A stretch of DNA of 64,000 nucleotides from Haliea sp040221975 (GTDB taxonomy: Bacteria > Pseudomonadota > Gammaproteobacteria > Pseudomonadales > Halieaceae). The stretch spans positions 1 to 64,000 of the forward strand of contig JAVJWR010000026.1 of NCBI GenBank assembly GCA_040221975.1, given 5' to 3'. The position numbers and the translations under genes were made by a program. The first letter of the stretch is position 1. Every line of letters starts with the position of its first letter. Below are positions 8,642 to 17,228 of this stretch, in pieces. The notes under the pieces were generated by a model. It worked only from the letters and a program-made list of their open reading frames with translations, did no database searches and was not told the origin of the DNA.

Positions 8642-10369
8642 ATGAAGTCTATCCCGAATACCAGGTTGTTGGTCCGCGGGCCTCTCGGGCTGTGCCTGCT
8701 GGCACTGTTGCTGACGGCCCCCGACACAGGAGCCGCAGCGGATCCCGGGGTTTGTCGCGAGGCGACTCCCCAGGACGCATCCGCCAGTTTCCGCTTCGAG
8801 GACTCCCCCGGCCACGACCGGTTTGCCGACTCCGTCCCGGCAGGCGCCCGCATCGGCAGCATCCGCCAGCAGCGCTTCACCGTTTTTGACACCGAGGATC
8901 CACGGGAGGACAAGGCGCTCTACCGCTGGGCCAATGACTTGCACAGCGTGACCCGGGACTGGGTGATCAGGGACCACCTGCTGGTGGCAGAGGGAGAGGA
9001 GTACAACCAGGCCCGGGTGGATGAGTCGGAGCGCATCCTCCGCGACCTGGGCTTCATCTACGATGCGACCGTGCGGCCGTGGCGGGTCTGCGGTGAGGTG
9101 GTTGACCTGGAGGTCATCACCCGCGATATCTGGACCTTCACCCCGATGCTGTCGGTCAGTCGAAGTGGCGGCGAGACCAAATCCGCGTTCGGGTTTCGGG
9201 ACGCCAACTTTCTCGGCACCGGCAAGCAGATCGTCATCCAGCACGACAGCGACGAGGAGCGCTCCGGCAATACGATCCGCTATTTCGATCCGTCACTGGC
9301 GGGTTCGCGCTGGCGCATGCGGCTGTCACTGGCGGACAACGATGACGGCTACGAGCAGGGCGTGGGCTTCGTGCGCCCGTTCTTTTCCGTGTATGAACGC
9401 TGGTCCGCAGGGGTCGGCCTGAACCGCATGAAGCTTGAGGAGTCTCTCTGGTTCCGGGGTGATGAAGTCGCTGAATTCGACCACAAGATAGAATTTGCCA
9501 ACGTCTTTGGCGGTATTGCCGCGGAAGCGCGGGAAGATGAGCGCGTGGGGCGGTGGCTGTTTGGCTATACGGTGGAGACCCACGGCTTCGATTTCAGCGA
9601 TTCAGCCATCCCCCCGGCGGAACTGCCGGAGGAGCGCGAGTACAGCTATCCCTACATCGGCTACGAGTCCACCCGCGACCAGTTTGTGGAACTGCACAAC
9701 TTCAACTATCTGGGTCGCACCGAGGATGTCTATGTTGGCGAGCGCTTCTCCTGGGCCCTTGGCTGGTCAGCGGACGCCCTGGGATCCAGTAAGGACCAGG
9801 TGGTTCTGCGCGGCAACTACCGCAATACCCTGCTGGTCGACGAGCGCCGCCTGTGGCAGCTGGACACCAACCTCAGCGGTTTCTGGGGTATCGACGACAG
9901 TGAGTTCGAGAATTTCTGGTGGACGGCAGAGACTCGCTACCACCACAAGCAGTCGCGGCAATGGATGGTGTTTGGCAGGCTCAGGGTCGACTACACCGAA
10001 GGGCTCACCGGTGAGCGCCAGCTCACCCTGGGCGGGGACAATGGCCTGCGCGGCTATGACCTGAACTACCAGGTGGGCGACCGCTCCATGGTGTTCAATC
10101 TGGAGCAGCGCTATTACTCCGACTGGCACCCCTTCAGGTTGGTACATGTGGGGCTTGCGGCCTTCATCGATGTCGGCCGGGCATGGTTCGAGGGTGCGGA
10201 CAACGGCAGCAATGGCGGCGTACTGGCCAATGCCGGTTTCGGCATTCGCCTGAACTCCAGCCGCGCCGAGAAGAGCAGCGTTATCCACATCGATTTCGCC
10301 TTCCCTTTCGTCAAGGACGACGATGTCAGCGGTGGCCAGATCCTCTTTACCGTCAAGGACAGATTCTAG
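8642..10369 (+). CDS. BamA/TamA-family (Omp85-like) outer-membrane protein
   Basis: Predicted outer-membrane beta-barrel of the surface-antigen/Omp85 type, 575 residues. A signal peptide is followed by a periplasmic part with at least one POTRA-like unit (RVDESERILRDLGFIYDATV, then VDLEVITRDIWTFTP, about 115-170). A barrel of roughly 350 residues follows. The stretch LTLGGDNGLRGYDLNYQ resembles the conserved VRGF/Y loop, and the protein ends in the outer-membrane-type C-terminal Phe (FTVKDRF). Function (assembly, secretion or lipid transport) cannot be fixed, and no TamB-like partner is nearby. ATG 8642 chosen for the signal peptide. Its 3' end overlaps the convergent gene by 4 bp. Confidence 0.8.
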   Translation: MKSIPNTRLLVRGPLGLCLLALLLTAPDTGAAADPGVCREATPQDASASFRFEDSPGHDRFADSVPAGARIGSIRQQRFTVFDTEDPREDKALYRWANDLHSVTRDWVIRDHLLVAEGEEYNQARVDESERILRDLGFIYDATVRPWRVCGEVVDLEVITRDIWTFTPMLSVSRSGGETKSAFGFRDANFLGTGKQIVIQHDSDEERSGNTIRYFDPSLAGSRWRMRLSLADNDDGYEQGVGFVRPFFSVYERWSAGVGLNRMKLEESLWFRGDEVAEFDHKIEFANVFGGIAAEAREDERVGRWLFGYTVETHGFDFSDSAIPPAELPEEREYSYPYIGYESTRDQFVELHNFNYLGRTEDVYVGERFSWALGWSADALGSSKDQVVLRGNYRNTLLVDERRLWQLDTNLSGFWGIDDSEFENFWWTAETRYHHKQSRQWMVFGRLRVDYTEGLTGERQLTLGGDNGLRGYDLNYQVGDRSMVFNLEQRYYSDWHPFRLVHVGLAAFIDVGRAWFEGADNGSNGGVLANAGFGIRLNSSRAEKSSVIHIDFAFPFVKDDDVSGGQILFTVKDRF

Positions 10370-11430
10370 CTGAGCCTCTCCATGTGCTTGCGCAATAGCT
10401 GGCAGGCAAAATTGCCCTGCACTTCCGCATCCTGCCCCGTCGCGAGCATGATGCGCGACATGATCAGGCCGTAACGCATGGCGGCAAACAGGACGTAGTA
10501 GTCATAGTCCGCTACATCGTAGCCAGTGGCCTGTTGCCACTGTGCCACGGTCTCCTCGTAGGACGGCAGCCCCGGCAGGCGCGGCATGCCCAGGCCCTCG
10601 GCGAAGGTGGAGTCGATGTAGTTGAACCAGGCCAGGTCCTGCAGCGGATTGCCCAGCGTCGCCATCTCCCAGTCCAGTACCGCTGCCACCCGGTCCAGGG
10701 AATCAGCAAAAATCATGTTGCCGATACGTGCGTCACCCCAGCACAGTGCCACCGGTTCCGCGGCCGGCTGGTTGGCGCTCAGCCAGTCCAGCGCCGCCTG
10801 GCCGAGCGGGTGGCCCTGGCCCTCGAGGCCCCAGTCCAGGTAGTCCTGCCAGTAGCGCAGCTGCTGCTGCAGCGGTGTTTGCCCTGGCACCGTCAGGTCG
10901 GCAAAACCCAGGGCCTGGTAGTCGAGCTGGTGAAAGCGGGCCATGGTGTCCACCGCGGCCCGCCACAGGGCGGCGCGCTGCGGCTCGCTGGTTTCCTGCA
11001 GCAGCCAGCCGTCCATGTTGTAGGGGGGCATGTCGGTGGGGATGCGGCCCGGGATATGCTCCATGATGTAGAACTGCACGCCGAGCAGGTCGGTGTCGGT
11101 TTCCAGGCCGCGCAGCGGCGGCACCGGGATGTCACTGTGCGCCTGCAGGCGCTCCATCACCCGGTATTGCGGGGCCAGGTCGTAGCTGGGGAACACGGGT
11201 CGCGCAATCTCCGGCTGCAGCCGACCGACGCAGGCCTCCTCCCGGGCGCTCCCGTTCTCGTCCCAGTGCAGGGTAAACAGCAGCGTCACGTTGGACATGC
11301 CGGAGCTCTCCGGAATCTTGAGGCTGGAAACGGTCACCGGGTACCCGCGACGTTGCTGGAACCACTGTTCCAGCTTGCGGCGTGTACCTTCAATATCTTC
11401 CAGCAACGGAGTGGGGCGAGTGTTGTCCAC
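10366..11430 (-). CDS. APH-like phosphotransferase family protein (ACAD10/11-kinase type)
   Basis: Aminoglycoside-phosphotransferase/choline-kinase fold protein, 354 residues. The subgroup resembles the kinase domain of ACAD10/11 proteins, thought to act on hydroxyacyl-CoA or related metabolites rather than antibiotics. Seen in the sequence: the N-lobe with NVTLLFTL, the hinge region FYIMEHIPGRIP, the catalytic loop WGDARIGNMIF (Trp replaces the first His of the usual HGD, as is common in this subgroup) and the metal-binding VLDWEMATLGNPLQDLAWF. No acyl-CoA dehydrogenase gene is adjacent. Start at ATG 11430. Overlaps the end of the Omp85-like gene by 4 bp. Confidence 0.82.
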   Translation of the reverse strand: MDNTRPTPLLEDIEGTRRKLEQWFQQRRGYPVTVSSLKIPESSGMSNVTLLFTLHWDENGSAREEACVGRLQPEIARPVFPSYDLAPQYRVMERLQAHSDIPVPPLRGLETDTDLLGVQFYIMEHIPGRIPTDMPPYNMDGWLLQETSEPQRAALWRAAVDTMARFHQLDYQALGFADLTVPGQTPLQQQLRYWQDYLDWGLEGQGHPLGQAALDWLSANQPAAEPVALCWGDARIGNMIFADSLDRVAAVLDWEMATLGNPLQDLAWFNYIDSTFAEGLGMPRLPGLPSYEETVAQWQQATGYDVADYDYYVLFAAMRYGLIMSRIMLATGQDAEVQGNFACQLLRKHMERLS

Positions 11431-11528
11431 GGATTGGCTCCTGTTCTGATCGTTTTCAGCTAGTGTAGGGGAGCCGGCGGCGAGTGACTACTATTCGTTA
11501 GTTCGAGTAAAAAAATGTAATTTCCCTG

Positions 11529-11554
11529 TTGTCACCGGGCGGGGTTCCTATAAT
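11529..11554 (+). promoter_or_regulatory. Candidate promoter of the first RND operon
   Basis: A perfect TATAAT at 11549-11554 lies about 70 bp before the RND adaptor start. TTGTCA at 11529-11534 is the best upstream hexamer, but the spacer is only 14 bp, so an activator may be required or the -35 is elsewhere. Confidence 0.35.
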
Positions 11555-11624
11555 GGCTCCGCCGCCGGTTTGCGGGTCTCCGAACCTGCCAGCTGGTTGC
11601 CAATGGCGTCGAGTGGAGTGCGGC

Positions 11625-12668
11625 ATGAAAAAAGTGTGGGTATTGCTGGTGATTCTCGGCCTGGGTGGCTTGCTGGCGTGGCAGCTGTCGTCCCCGGGAG
11701 AGACGCCGGCGCCGCGCACACGTCCACCGGTGCCGGTAACCGCTTACACTGTGGTACCCCAGCCCTTCAACGACGAAGTCCAGGCCCTCGGCACCCTGCG
11801 GGCGTGGGAATCGGTGGATATTACCGCCAGCGTGTCGCAGATCATTGAATCGCTGGAGTTCGACGATGGCCAGCAGGTAGAACAGGGCGTGCTGCTGGCC
11901 CTGCTGCGCCAGGACGCGGAACAGGCGAGCCGGCGCGAACTGCAGGCGACCCTGGCAGACGCGGAACGCGAGGTGCGCCGGCTGGAAAATCTCGCCCGCC
12001 AGAATCAGGTGGCGCAGAATGAGCTGGATCGCGCCCGCACCCTGGTGGCCGTGACCCGTCATCGCATCGAGGAAGTGGAATCGCGGATCGCCGACCGGAC
12101 CATCGTGGCGCCCTTTGCCGGCACCCTCGGCCTGCGCCAGGTCAGCGAGGGCGCGCTGGTCACCGCGGGCCAGCGCCTGGTCACCCTCGACGACCTGTCG
12201 CGCATGCGCCTGGACTTCACCGTCCCGGAGCAGGACCTGGGCTTCCTGCGGGTAGGCCAGGCCGTCGCCGCACACACCCCGGCCTTCACCGAGGCCTACA
12301 CCGGCACGGTCACGGCCCTGGACAGCCGCGTGGACCCGGTTGCCCGGTCCATCACCGCCCGCGCCGAGCTGATCAATCCGGAGCAGCGTCTGCGCCCGGG
12401 CATGTTGATGGAAGTGGTTGTCAGCGGGCCGGAGCGGCAGGCGCTGCTGGTGCCGGAGGAGAGCCTGCAGTCGCGTTCCACCCAGCACTTCGTCTGGCGC
12501 CTGGATACTGCGGCAGAACAGGCAGTGCGGGTCGAAGTGGATATTGGCGGACGCCGTCCCGGCTGGGTGGAAATTGTTGCCGGCCTCGAAGCGGGCGATC
12601 GGGTGGTCCGCGACGGCGTGGGCCGGCTCTCCGGTGAGAGTGCCGGGGTACGGCTGGTGGAGCACTAG
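11625..12668 (+). CDS. RND efflux periplasmic adaptor (membrane fusion protein)
   Basis: Links an inner-membrane RND pump to an outer-membrane channel. 347 residues with an N-terminal membrane anchor (VWVLLVILGLGGLLAW), a lipoyl/barrel-sandwich half near 50-80 (ASVSQIIESLEFDDGQQVEQG), a short alpha-hairpin (about 95-140), the second lipoyl half (DRTIVAPFAGTLGLRQV) and beta-barrel and membrane-proximal domains ending near GDRVVRDG. The ATG at 11625 has GGAG six bases upstream; the frame is open further upstream without support. The RND pump gene begins 2 bp after its stop codon, so the two are co-translated. Confidence 0.92.
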   Translation: MKKVWVLLVILGLGGLLAWQLSSPGETPAPRTRPPVPVTAYTVVPQPFNDEVQALGTLRAWESVDITASVSQIIESLEFDDGQQVEQGVLLALLRQDAEQASRRELQATLADAEREVRRLENLARQNQVAQNELDRARTLVAVTRHRIEEVESRIADRTIVAPFAGTLGLRQVSEGALVTAGQRLVTLDDLSRMRLDFTVPEQDLGFLRVGQAVAAHTPAFTEAYTGTVTALDSRVDPVARSITARAELINPEQRLRPGMLMEVVVSGPERQALLVPEESLQSRSTQHFVWRLDTAAEQAVRVEVDIGGRRPGWVEIVAGLEAGDRVVRDGVGRLSGESAGVRLVEH

Positions 12669-12670
12669 CG

Positions 12671-15600
12671 GTGCTGTTGTCCGACGTCTCCGTCCGGCGG
12701 CCGGTGCTGGCCGTCGTCGCCGCGGCACTGCTGTTCGCGTTCGGCATTCTCTCCTTCGACCGGCTCCCCCTGCGGGAATACCCGGACATCGATCCGCCGA
12801 TTCTCAATATCACCACCCTCTACCCCGGGGCTTCCGCCGCGGTGGTGGAAAACCGCGTTACCGAGGTCATCGAAGACAGACTGGCGGGCCTGGAGGGCAT
12901 CAAGACCATGGCCTCCAGCAGCCTGGACGGGCGCTCCAACATCACCCTCGAGTTCGAGCTCGACCGCGACATCGACAACGCCGCCAACGATGTGCGCGAC
13001 CGGGTTTCCCGAATTCTCGGCAACCTGCCGGATGAGGCCGAGCCCCCGGAAGTACGCAAGAGCGCCAGCGATGAGGAGGTGATCTTCTGGGCTCACCTGG
13101 TGGCGCCGGGCATGGATGCGCTGGAGCTGACCGACTACGCCCGCCGCTATCTGGAAGACCGGTTCTCGGTACTGGAGGGCGTGGCCCGGGTGCGTATCAC
13201 CGGCGAGCAGGTCTACGCCATGCGCATCTGGCTGGACCGCAATGCCCTGACGGCGCGGAATCTGACAGTGACGGATGTGGAAGCGGCGATACGCGCCCAG
13301 AACGTGGAGTTGCCGGCGGGAACTCTCAAATCCCTGGAGCGGGATTTCATTGTGCGGGTGGAGCGGGGCTATGAAACCGCCGCGGATTTCCGTCAGCTGG
13401 TACTGCGCCAGGCTGACGACGGCTATCTGATTCGCCTCGGCGATGTGGCCCGGATCGAACTGGCCAGTGCCGAACACCGCAGCCTGTTTCGCGGCAATGG
13501 CGAGCCGATGGTGGGCCTGGGTGTGATCAAGCAGAGTACCGCCAACGCGTTGTCGGTGAGCGATCTTGTGTGGCAGGAAGTCGAGCAGATCAACCGCCAG
13601 CTGCCACCCGGCATGGAGCTGATCGCCAGTTTTGACAACTCCATTTTCGTCCGTGCCGCGATCCAGGAGGTGTATACCACCCTGTTCATCGCGGCGCTGC
13701 TGGTGGTGCTGGTGATATTCCTGTTTCTCGGGGATCCCCGCAGCCTGCTGGTGCCGGCCATCACGGTGCCGATCTCCCTGGTGTCTGCTTTTGCAGCGCT
13801 CTGGGTGATGGATTACAGCATCAACCTGCTGACCCTGCTGGCGCTGGTGTTGGCGATCGGACTGGTGGTGGACGACAGTATCGTGGTGCTGGAGAACGTC
13901 CACCGGCGCCTGCTGGAGGGCGAGACGCCGCTGGTGGCGGCTTTCCTCGGCACCCGCCAGGTCGGTTTTGCGGTGGTCGCGACCACCCTGGTGCTGGTGT
14001 CGGTGTTCGTGCCCATCACCTTCCTCGAGGGCGATATCGGCCGTCTGTTCGGCGAATTCGCCATGACCATGGCGATGGCGGTGATTTTCTCCAGTTTCAT
14101 TGCCCTGACGCTGGCGCCGGCGCTGTGCAGCAAGTTGCTGGATCGGGAGCATATCTCCAACCGCATGGCAGACGCGGTGGAAGCGTTGAGTGAACGTCTG
14201 GAACTCGCCTATCAGCGCGCCCTGGGCGCCGTCTTGCCCCACCGCTGGCTGACCCTGTTGGTGTTGCTCGCGAGCGTGGGGGCAACCGCGTGGGCCTTCC
14301 AGACGGTGCCCCGGGAGTACGCTCCGGCAGAGGACCGTGGCATCCTGTTCCTCGGGGTGAGTACGCCGGAGGGCTCGTCTTTCGAGTACACCGTTACCCA
14401 GATCGAGGAAGTCGAGCGGCGGCTCTTGCCATTGGTGGAGGCCGGGGATATTCGCCGTCTGCTGATACGCGCACCTTCATTCGGCGGTGGCGAGGCGTTC
14501 AATGCGGGCTTTGCCCTGATGGTGCTGGCGGACTGGGACAGTGGCCGCCGGTCTACCGCGGAGATCCAGGCCGATGCCCGCCAGCGCCTTGAGGATATCG
14601 CCGGCGCGCGCGTATTCATCCGCGGCGGCGGCGGCCTTGGTCGCGGCAGTGGCGACCCGGTGCAATTCGTGGTGACCGGCGACAGTTTCGAGGAGCTGGC
14701 GCAGTGGCAGGACCTGCTGCTGGACCGCATCGCCGACAACCCCGGCCTGGTCGGAGTGGATACCGACCTGCAGCCAACCAAGCCCCAGCTGCGCATCAAC
14801 ATTGACCGCAATCGTGCCGGCGACCTCGGCGTCAGTCTCGCCGAGGTCAGCCGCACCCTGGAGACGCTGCTGGGTGCGCGCCGGGTCACCACGTTCATTC
14901 TCGGCGGCCGCGAGTACGACGTGATCGTTGAGGGTGAGCGCGAGAACCAGCGCACCCTCGACGATCTCAACAGTATCTATGTGCGCTCCGCCGCCAGCGG
15001 TGATCTGGTGCCCCTGGGCAGCCTGGTGACGGTGCGCGAGCAGGCGGATGCCGGCAGCCTGAACCGCTACAACCGCGCGCGGGCCCTGACCATTACCGCG
15101 GGCCTGGCCCCGGGTTACGCGCTGGGTGACGCCCTGGTGTACCTGGAGGATCTGGTGCGCACCGAACTGCCCACCAATGCCAACTTCGACTACAAGGGCG
15201 AGTCCCTGGAGTACCAGAGCAGCAGCAACGCGGTGGTCTTTACCTTCCTGCTGGCGCTGCTGGTGGTGTATCTGGTGATGGCGGCCCAGTTCGAGTCCTT
15301 CGTCCATCCGGCCATTATCCTGCTTACCGTGCCCCTCGCGCTGGTCGGTGGTCTCGGCGGGTTGTGGCTGTTTGGGCAGACGCTGAATATCTACAGCCAG
15401 GTGGGCATGATCATGCTGGTGGGGCTGGCGACCAAGAACGGCATTCTTATCGTCGAGTTCATCAACCAGATGCGCGATGGCGGCTGCGAGTTCATGGAGG
15501 CGGTGCAGCGTGGCGCGGCGCGAAGGCTGCGGCCCATCATCATGACCGCGTTTACCACGGTGGTGGGCGCGGTGCCGCTGGTGGTGTCCAGCGGGCCGGG

Positions 15601-15775
15601 GCACGAGGTGCGCACCGTGATCGGGGTGGTGGTCATGTGCGGCGTGACGGTAGCGACGCTCATCACCCTGTTCCTGATTCCGATGGCCTATGCGTTGCTG
15701 GCGCGCGGCACCGGGTCACCCCGGGCAACCAGCCAGCAGCTGGACAGGGAACTGGCGCCGGCGCCGGTGGAGTAG
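12671..15775 (+). CDS. RND multidrug efflux permease (HAE1 family)
   Basis: Proton-driven inner-membrane transporter, 1034 residues, in the standard AcrB/MexB size range with 12 transmembrane helices and two large periplasmic loops. The N-terminus (SVRRPVLAVV) and the early block REYPDIDPPILNITTLYPGASA are typical. TM4 carries the proton-relay Asp pair in GLVVDDSIVVLENVHRR; GLATKNGILIVEFINQM in TM10 supplies the Lys partner. GTG start at 12671, 2 bp after the adaptor stop. No outer-membrane channel gene is present, so an unlinked TolC-like protein is presumably used. Substrate not predictable. Confidence 0.93.
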   Translation: MLLSDVSVRRPVLAVVAAALLFAFGILSFDRLPLREYPDIDPPILNITTLYPGASAAVVENRVTEVIEDRLAGLEGIKTMASSSLDGRSNITLEFELDRDIDNAANDVRDRVSRILGNLPDEAEPPEVRKSASDEEVIFWAHLVAPGMDALELTDYARRYLEDRFSVLEGVARVRITGEQVYAMRIWLDRNALTARNLTVTDVEAAIRAQNVELPAGTLKSLERDFIVRVERGYETAADFRQLVLRQADDGYLIRLGDVARIELASAEHRSLFRGNGEPMVGLGVIKQSTANALSVSDLVWQEVEQINRQLPPGMELIASFDNSIFVRAAIQEVYTTLFIAALLVVLVIFLFLGDPRSLLVPAITVPISLVSAFAALWVMDYSINLLTLLALVLAIGLVVDDSIVVLENVHRRLLEGETPLVAAFLGTRQVGFAVVATTLVLVSVFVPITFLEGDIGRLFGEFAMTMAMAVIFSSFIALTLAPALCSKLLDREHISNRMADAVEALSERLELAYQRALGAVLPHRWLTLLVLLASVGATAWAFQTVPREYAPAEDRGILFLGVSTPEGSSFEYTVTQIEEVERRLLPLVEAGDIRRLLIRAPSFGGGEAFNAGFALMVLADWDSGRRSTAEIQADARQRLEDIAGARVFIRGGGGLGRGSGDPVQFVVTGDSFEELAQWQDLLLDRIADNPGLVGVDTDLQPTKPQLRINIDRNRAGDLGVSLAEVSRTLETLLGARRVTTFILGGREYDVIVEGERENQRTLDDLNSIYVRSAASGDLVPLGSLVTVREQADAGSLNRYNRARALTITAGLAPGYALGDALVYLEDLVRTELPTNANFDYKGESLEYQSSSNAVVFTFLLALLVVYLVMAAQFESFVHPAIILLTVPLALVGGLGGLWLFGQTLNIYSQVGMIMLVGLATKNGILIVEFINQMRDGGCEFMEAVQRGAARRLRPIIMTAFTTVVGAVPLVVSSGPGHEVRTVIGVVVMCGVTVATLITLFLIPMAYALLARGTGSPRATSQQLDRELAPAPVE

Positions 15776-15857
15776 CGATTTGTGTACTGGTTCCTTGTCA
15801 GTTTCTTTCAGAATGCTAGAGTGAGCCATCTTTGATGCGTTGCCAAAGGGGATCACT

Positions 15858-17000
15858 GTGCGCATTACCGAATGGCTGAAAACGCTCGCGGCCGAGGGCG
15901 GCTCCGACCTCTACCTGAGCACCGGCGCGCCGCCCTGCGCCAAGTTCCAGGGCCAGTTGCGCCCCATTGCCAGTGAGCGACTCAAACCCGGCGAGATCAA
16001 GGAGATTGCCTACGAGCTGATGGATCCTACCCAGCAGGCGGACTTCGAGCAGGAACTGGAGATGAACCTGGCGACCTCCATCCCCGGCTCCGGCCGGTTT
16101 CGGGTGAATATTTTCATGCAGCGCAACGAGGTCAGCATCGTGGCGCGCAATATTGTCGCCGAGATTCCCAACTACAAGGATCTGCGCCTGCCGGAGATCC
16201 TTACCGAGGTCATGATGCGCAAGCGCGGCCTGGTGCTGTTCGTGGGCGCCACCGGCTCCGGCAAGTCCACCTCGCTGGCGGCGCTGATCGACTACCGCAA
16301 CAGCAACAGCGCCGGCCATATTGTCACCATCGAAGACCCGGTGGAGTATGTGCACAACCACAAGAAATCCATTGTCAATCAGCGCGAGGTGGGGGTCGAT
16401 ACCCGGAACTGGCACAACGCCCTGAAGAATACCCTGCGCCAGGCGCCAGATGTGATCCTGATCGGCGAGATCCGCGACCGCGAGACCATGGAGCATGCGA
16501 TCGCCTTCGCCGAGACCGGCCACCTGTGTATCTCCACCCTGCACGCCAACAATGCCAACCAGGCCCTGGATCGCATCATCAACTTCTTCCCGGAAGAGCG
16601 CCGGCCACAGCTGCTGATGGACCTCTCGCTGAACATCCAGGCCTTTGTCTCCCAGCGTCTCATTCCGACCGTGGATGGCAAGCGCTGCGCCGCCATCGAA
16701 ATCCTGCTCGGTACCCCCATGGTCGCGGACCTGATCCTCAAGGGTGATATCGACGGCATCAAGGAAGTCATGGCGAAGTCGGAAAACATCGGCATGAAAA
16801 CCTTCGACGGAGCGCTGTTCGATCTCTATCGGGAAGGCCTGATCAGCGAAGACGAAGCATTGCGCAACGCGGATTCGCCCAACAATGTGCGCCTGAAGAT
16901 CAAGTTTGCCAAGGAGGGCGGGATACGTGCACCGGATGGGTCACTCAGTCTCAGCCTGGAGAGCCTGGACGACGAGGATGAACCACCGCGGGCCTTTTGA
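15858..17000 (+). CDS. pilU: Type IV pilus retraction ATPase PilU
   Basis: Accessory hexameric ATPase that works with PilT to retract type IV pili at the inner face of the inner membrane. 380 residues. N-terminal PAS-like domain with GGSDLYLSTGAPP (14-26), Walker A GATGSGKS at 130-137, Asp box IEDPVEYVHNHK, Walker B APDVILIGEIRDRETM and the His box ETGHLCISTLHANNANQALDR. HLC and FFPEERR, and the extended C-terminal tail, favour PilU over PilT. GTG 15858 is chosen because AAAGGGG lies about six bases upstream; an in-frame TTG lies 18 bases further 5'. No pilT or other pilus gene is adjacent, so PilT must be encoded elsewhere. Confidence 0.9.
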   Translation: MRITEWLKTLAAEGGSDLYLSTGAPPCAKFQGQLRPIASERLKPGEIKEIAYELMDPTQQADFEQELEMNLATSIPGSGRFRVNIFMQRNEVSIVARNIVAEIPNYKDLRLPEILTEVMMRKRGLVLFVGATGSGKSTSLAALIDYRNSNSAGHIVTIEDPVEYVHNHKKSIVNQREVGVDTRNWHNALKNTLRQAPDVILIGEIRDRETMEHAIAFAETGHLCISTLHANNANQALDRIINFFPEERRPQLLMDLSLNIQAFVSQRLIPTVDGKRCAAIEILLGTPMVADLILKGDIDGIKEVMAKSENIGMKTFDGALFDLYREGLISEDEALRNADSPNNVRLKIKFAKEGGIRAPDGSLSLSLESLDDEDEPPRAF

Positions 17001-17015
17001 GGGGCCAGTGGCCCA

Positions 17016-17222
17016 CTAGGACAGCAGCCTGGACAGCAACAGCCCGGCAAATACCGCCCACAGCGCAATCAGCACTGCAAGCTGCAACTTGCGCGACTTC
17101 GGTTCCGCTTGCTGTAGCTCGCCGATGCCGACGTGGATGTCGAATGAACCACAGGCAGGGCAGCTGCCCGCCGGACTCAGTTTATTGCCCCGATAACTGC
17201 ATTCCCGACAGTGGTAGCGCAT
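17016..17222 (-). CDS. Small zinc-ribbon membrane protein
   Basis: 68-residue protein of unknown function. Residues 5-24 form a zinc-ribbon-like four-cysteine motif (CREC, then CPAC, spaced by 12 residues). A linker follows, then one transmembrane helix near the C-terminus (LAVLIALWAVFAGLLLSRLL). The topology suggests a cytosolic zinc ribbon tethered to the inner membrane. It is the last gene of the leftward moaA-MoxR-VWA series, starting 6 bp after the VWA stop, and converges with pilU. A role as an accessory of the MoxR/VWA pair is inference from position only. Confidence 0.7.
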   Translation of the reverse strand: MRYHCRECSYRGNKLSPAGSCPACGSFDIHVGIGELQQAEPKSRKLQLAVLIALWAVFAGLLLSRLLS

Positions 17223-17228
17223 GCCTGT

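Noticed and set aside
12665..14242. Long antisense open frame (525 codons) opposite the first RND permease
   Set aside because: Rich in His, Gln and Arg with no domain; typical GC-driven shadow of a real gene.
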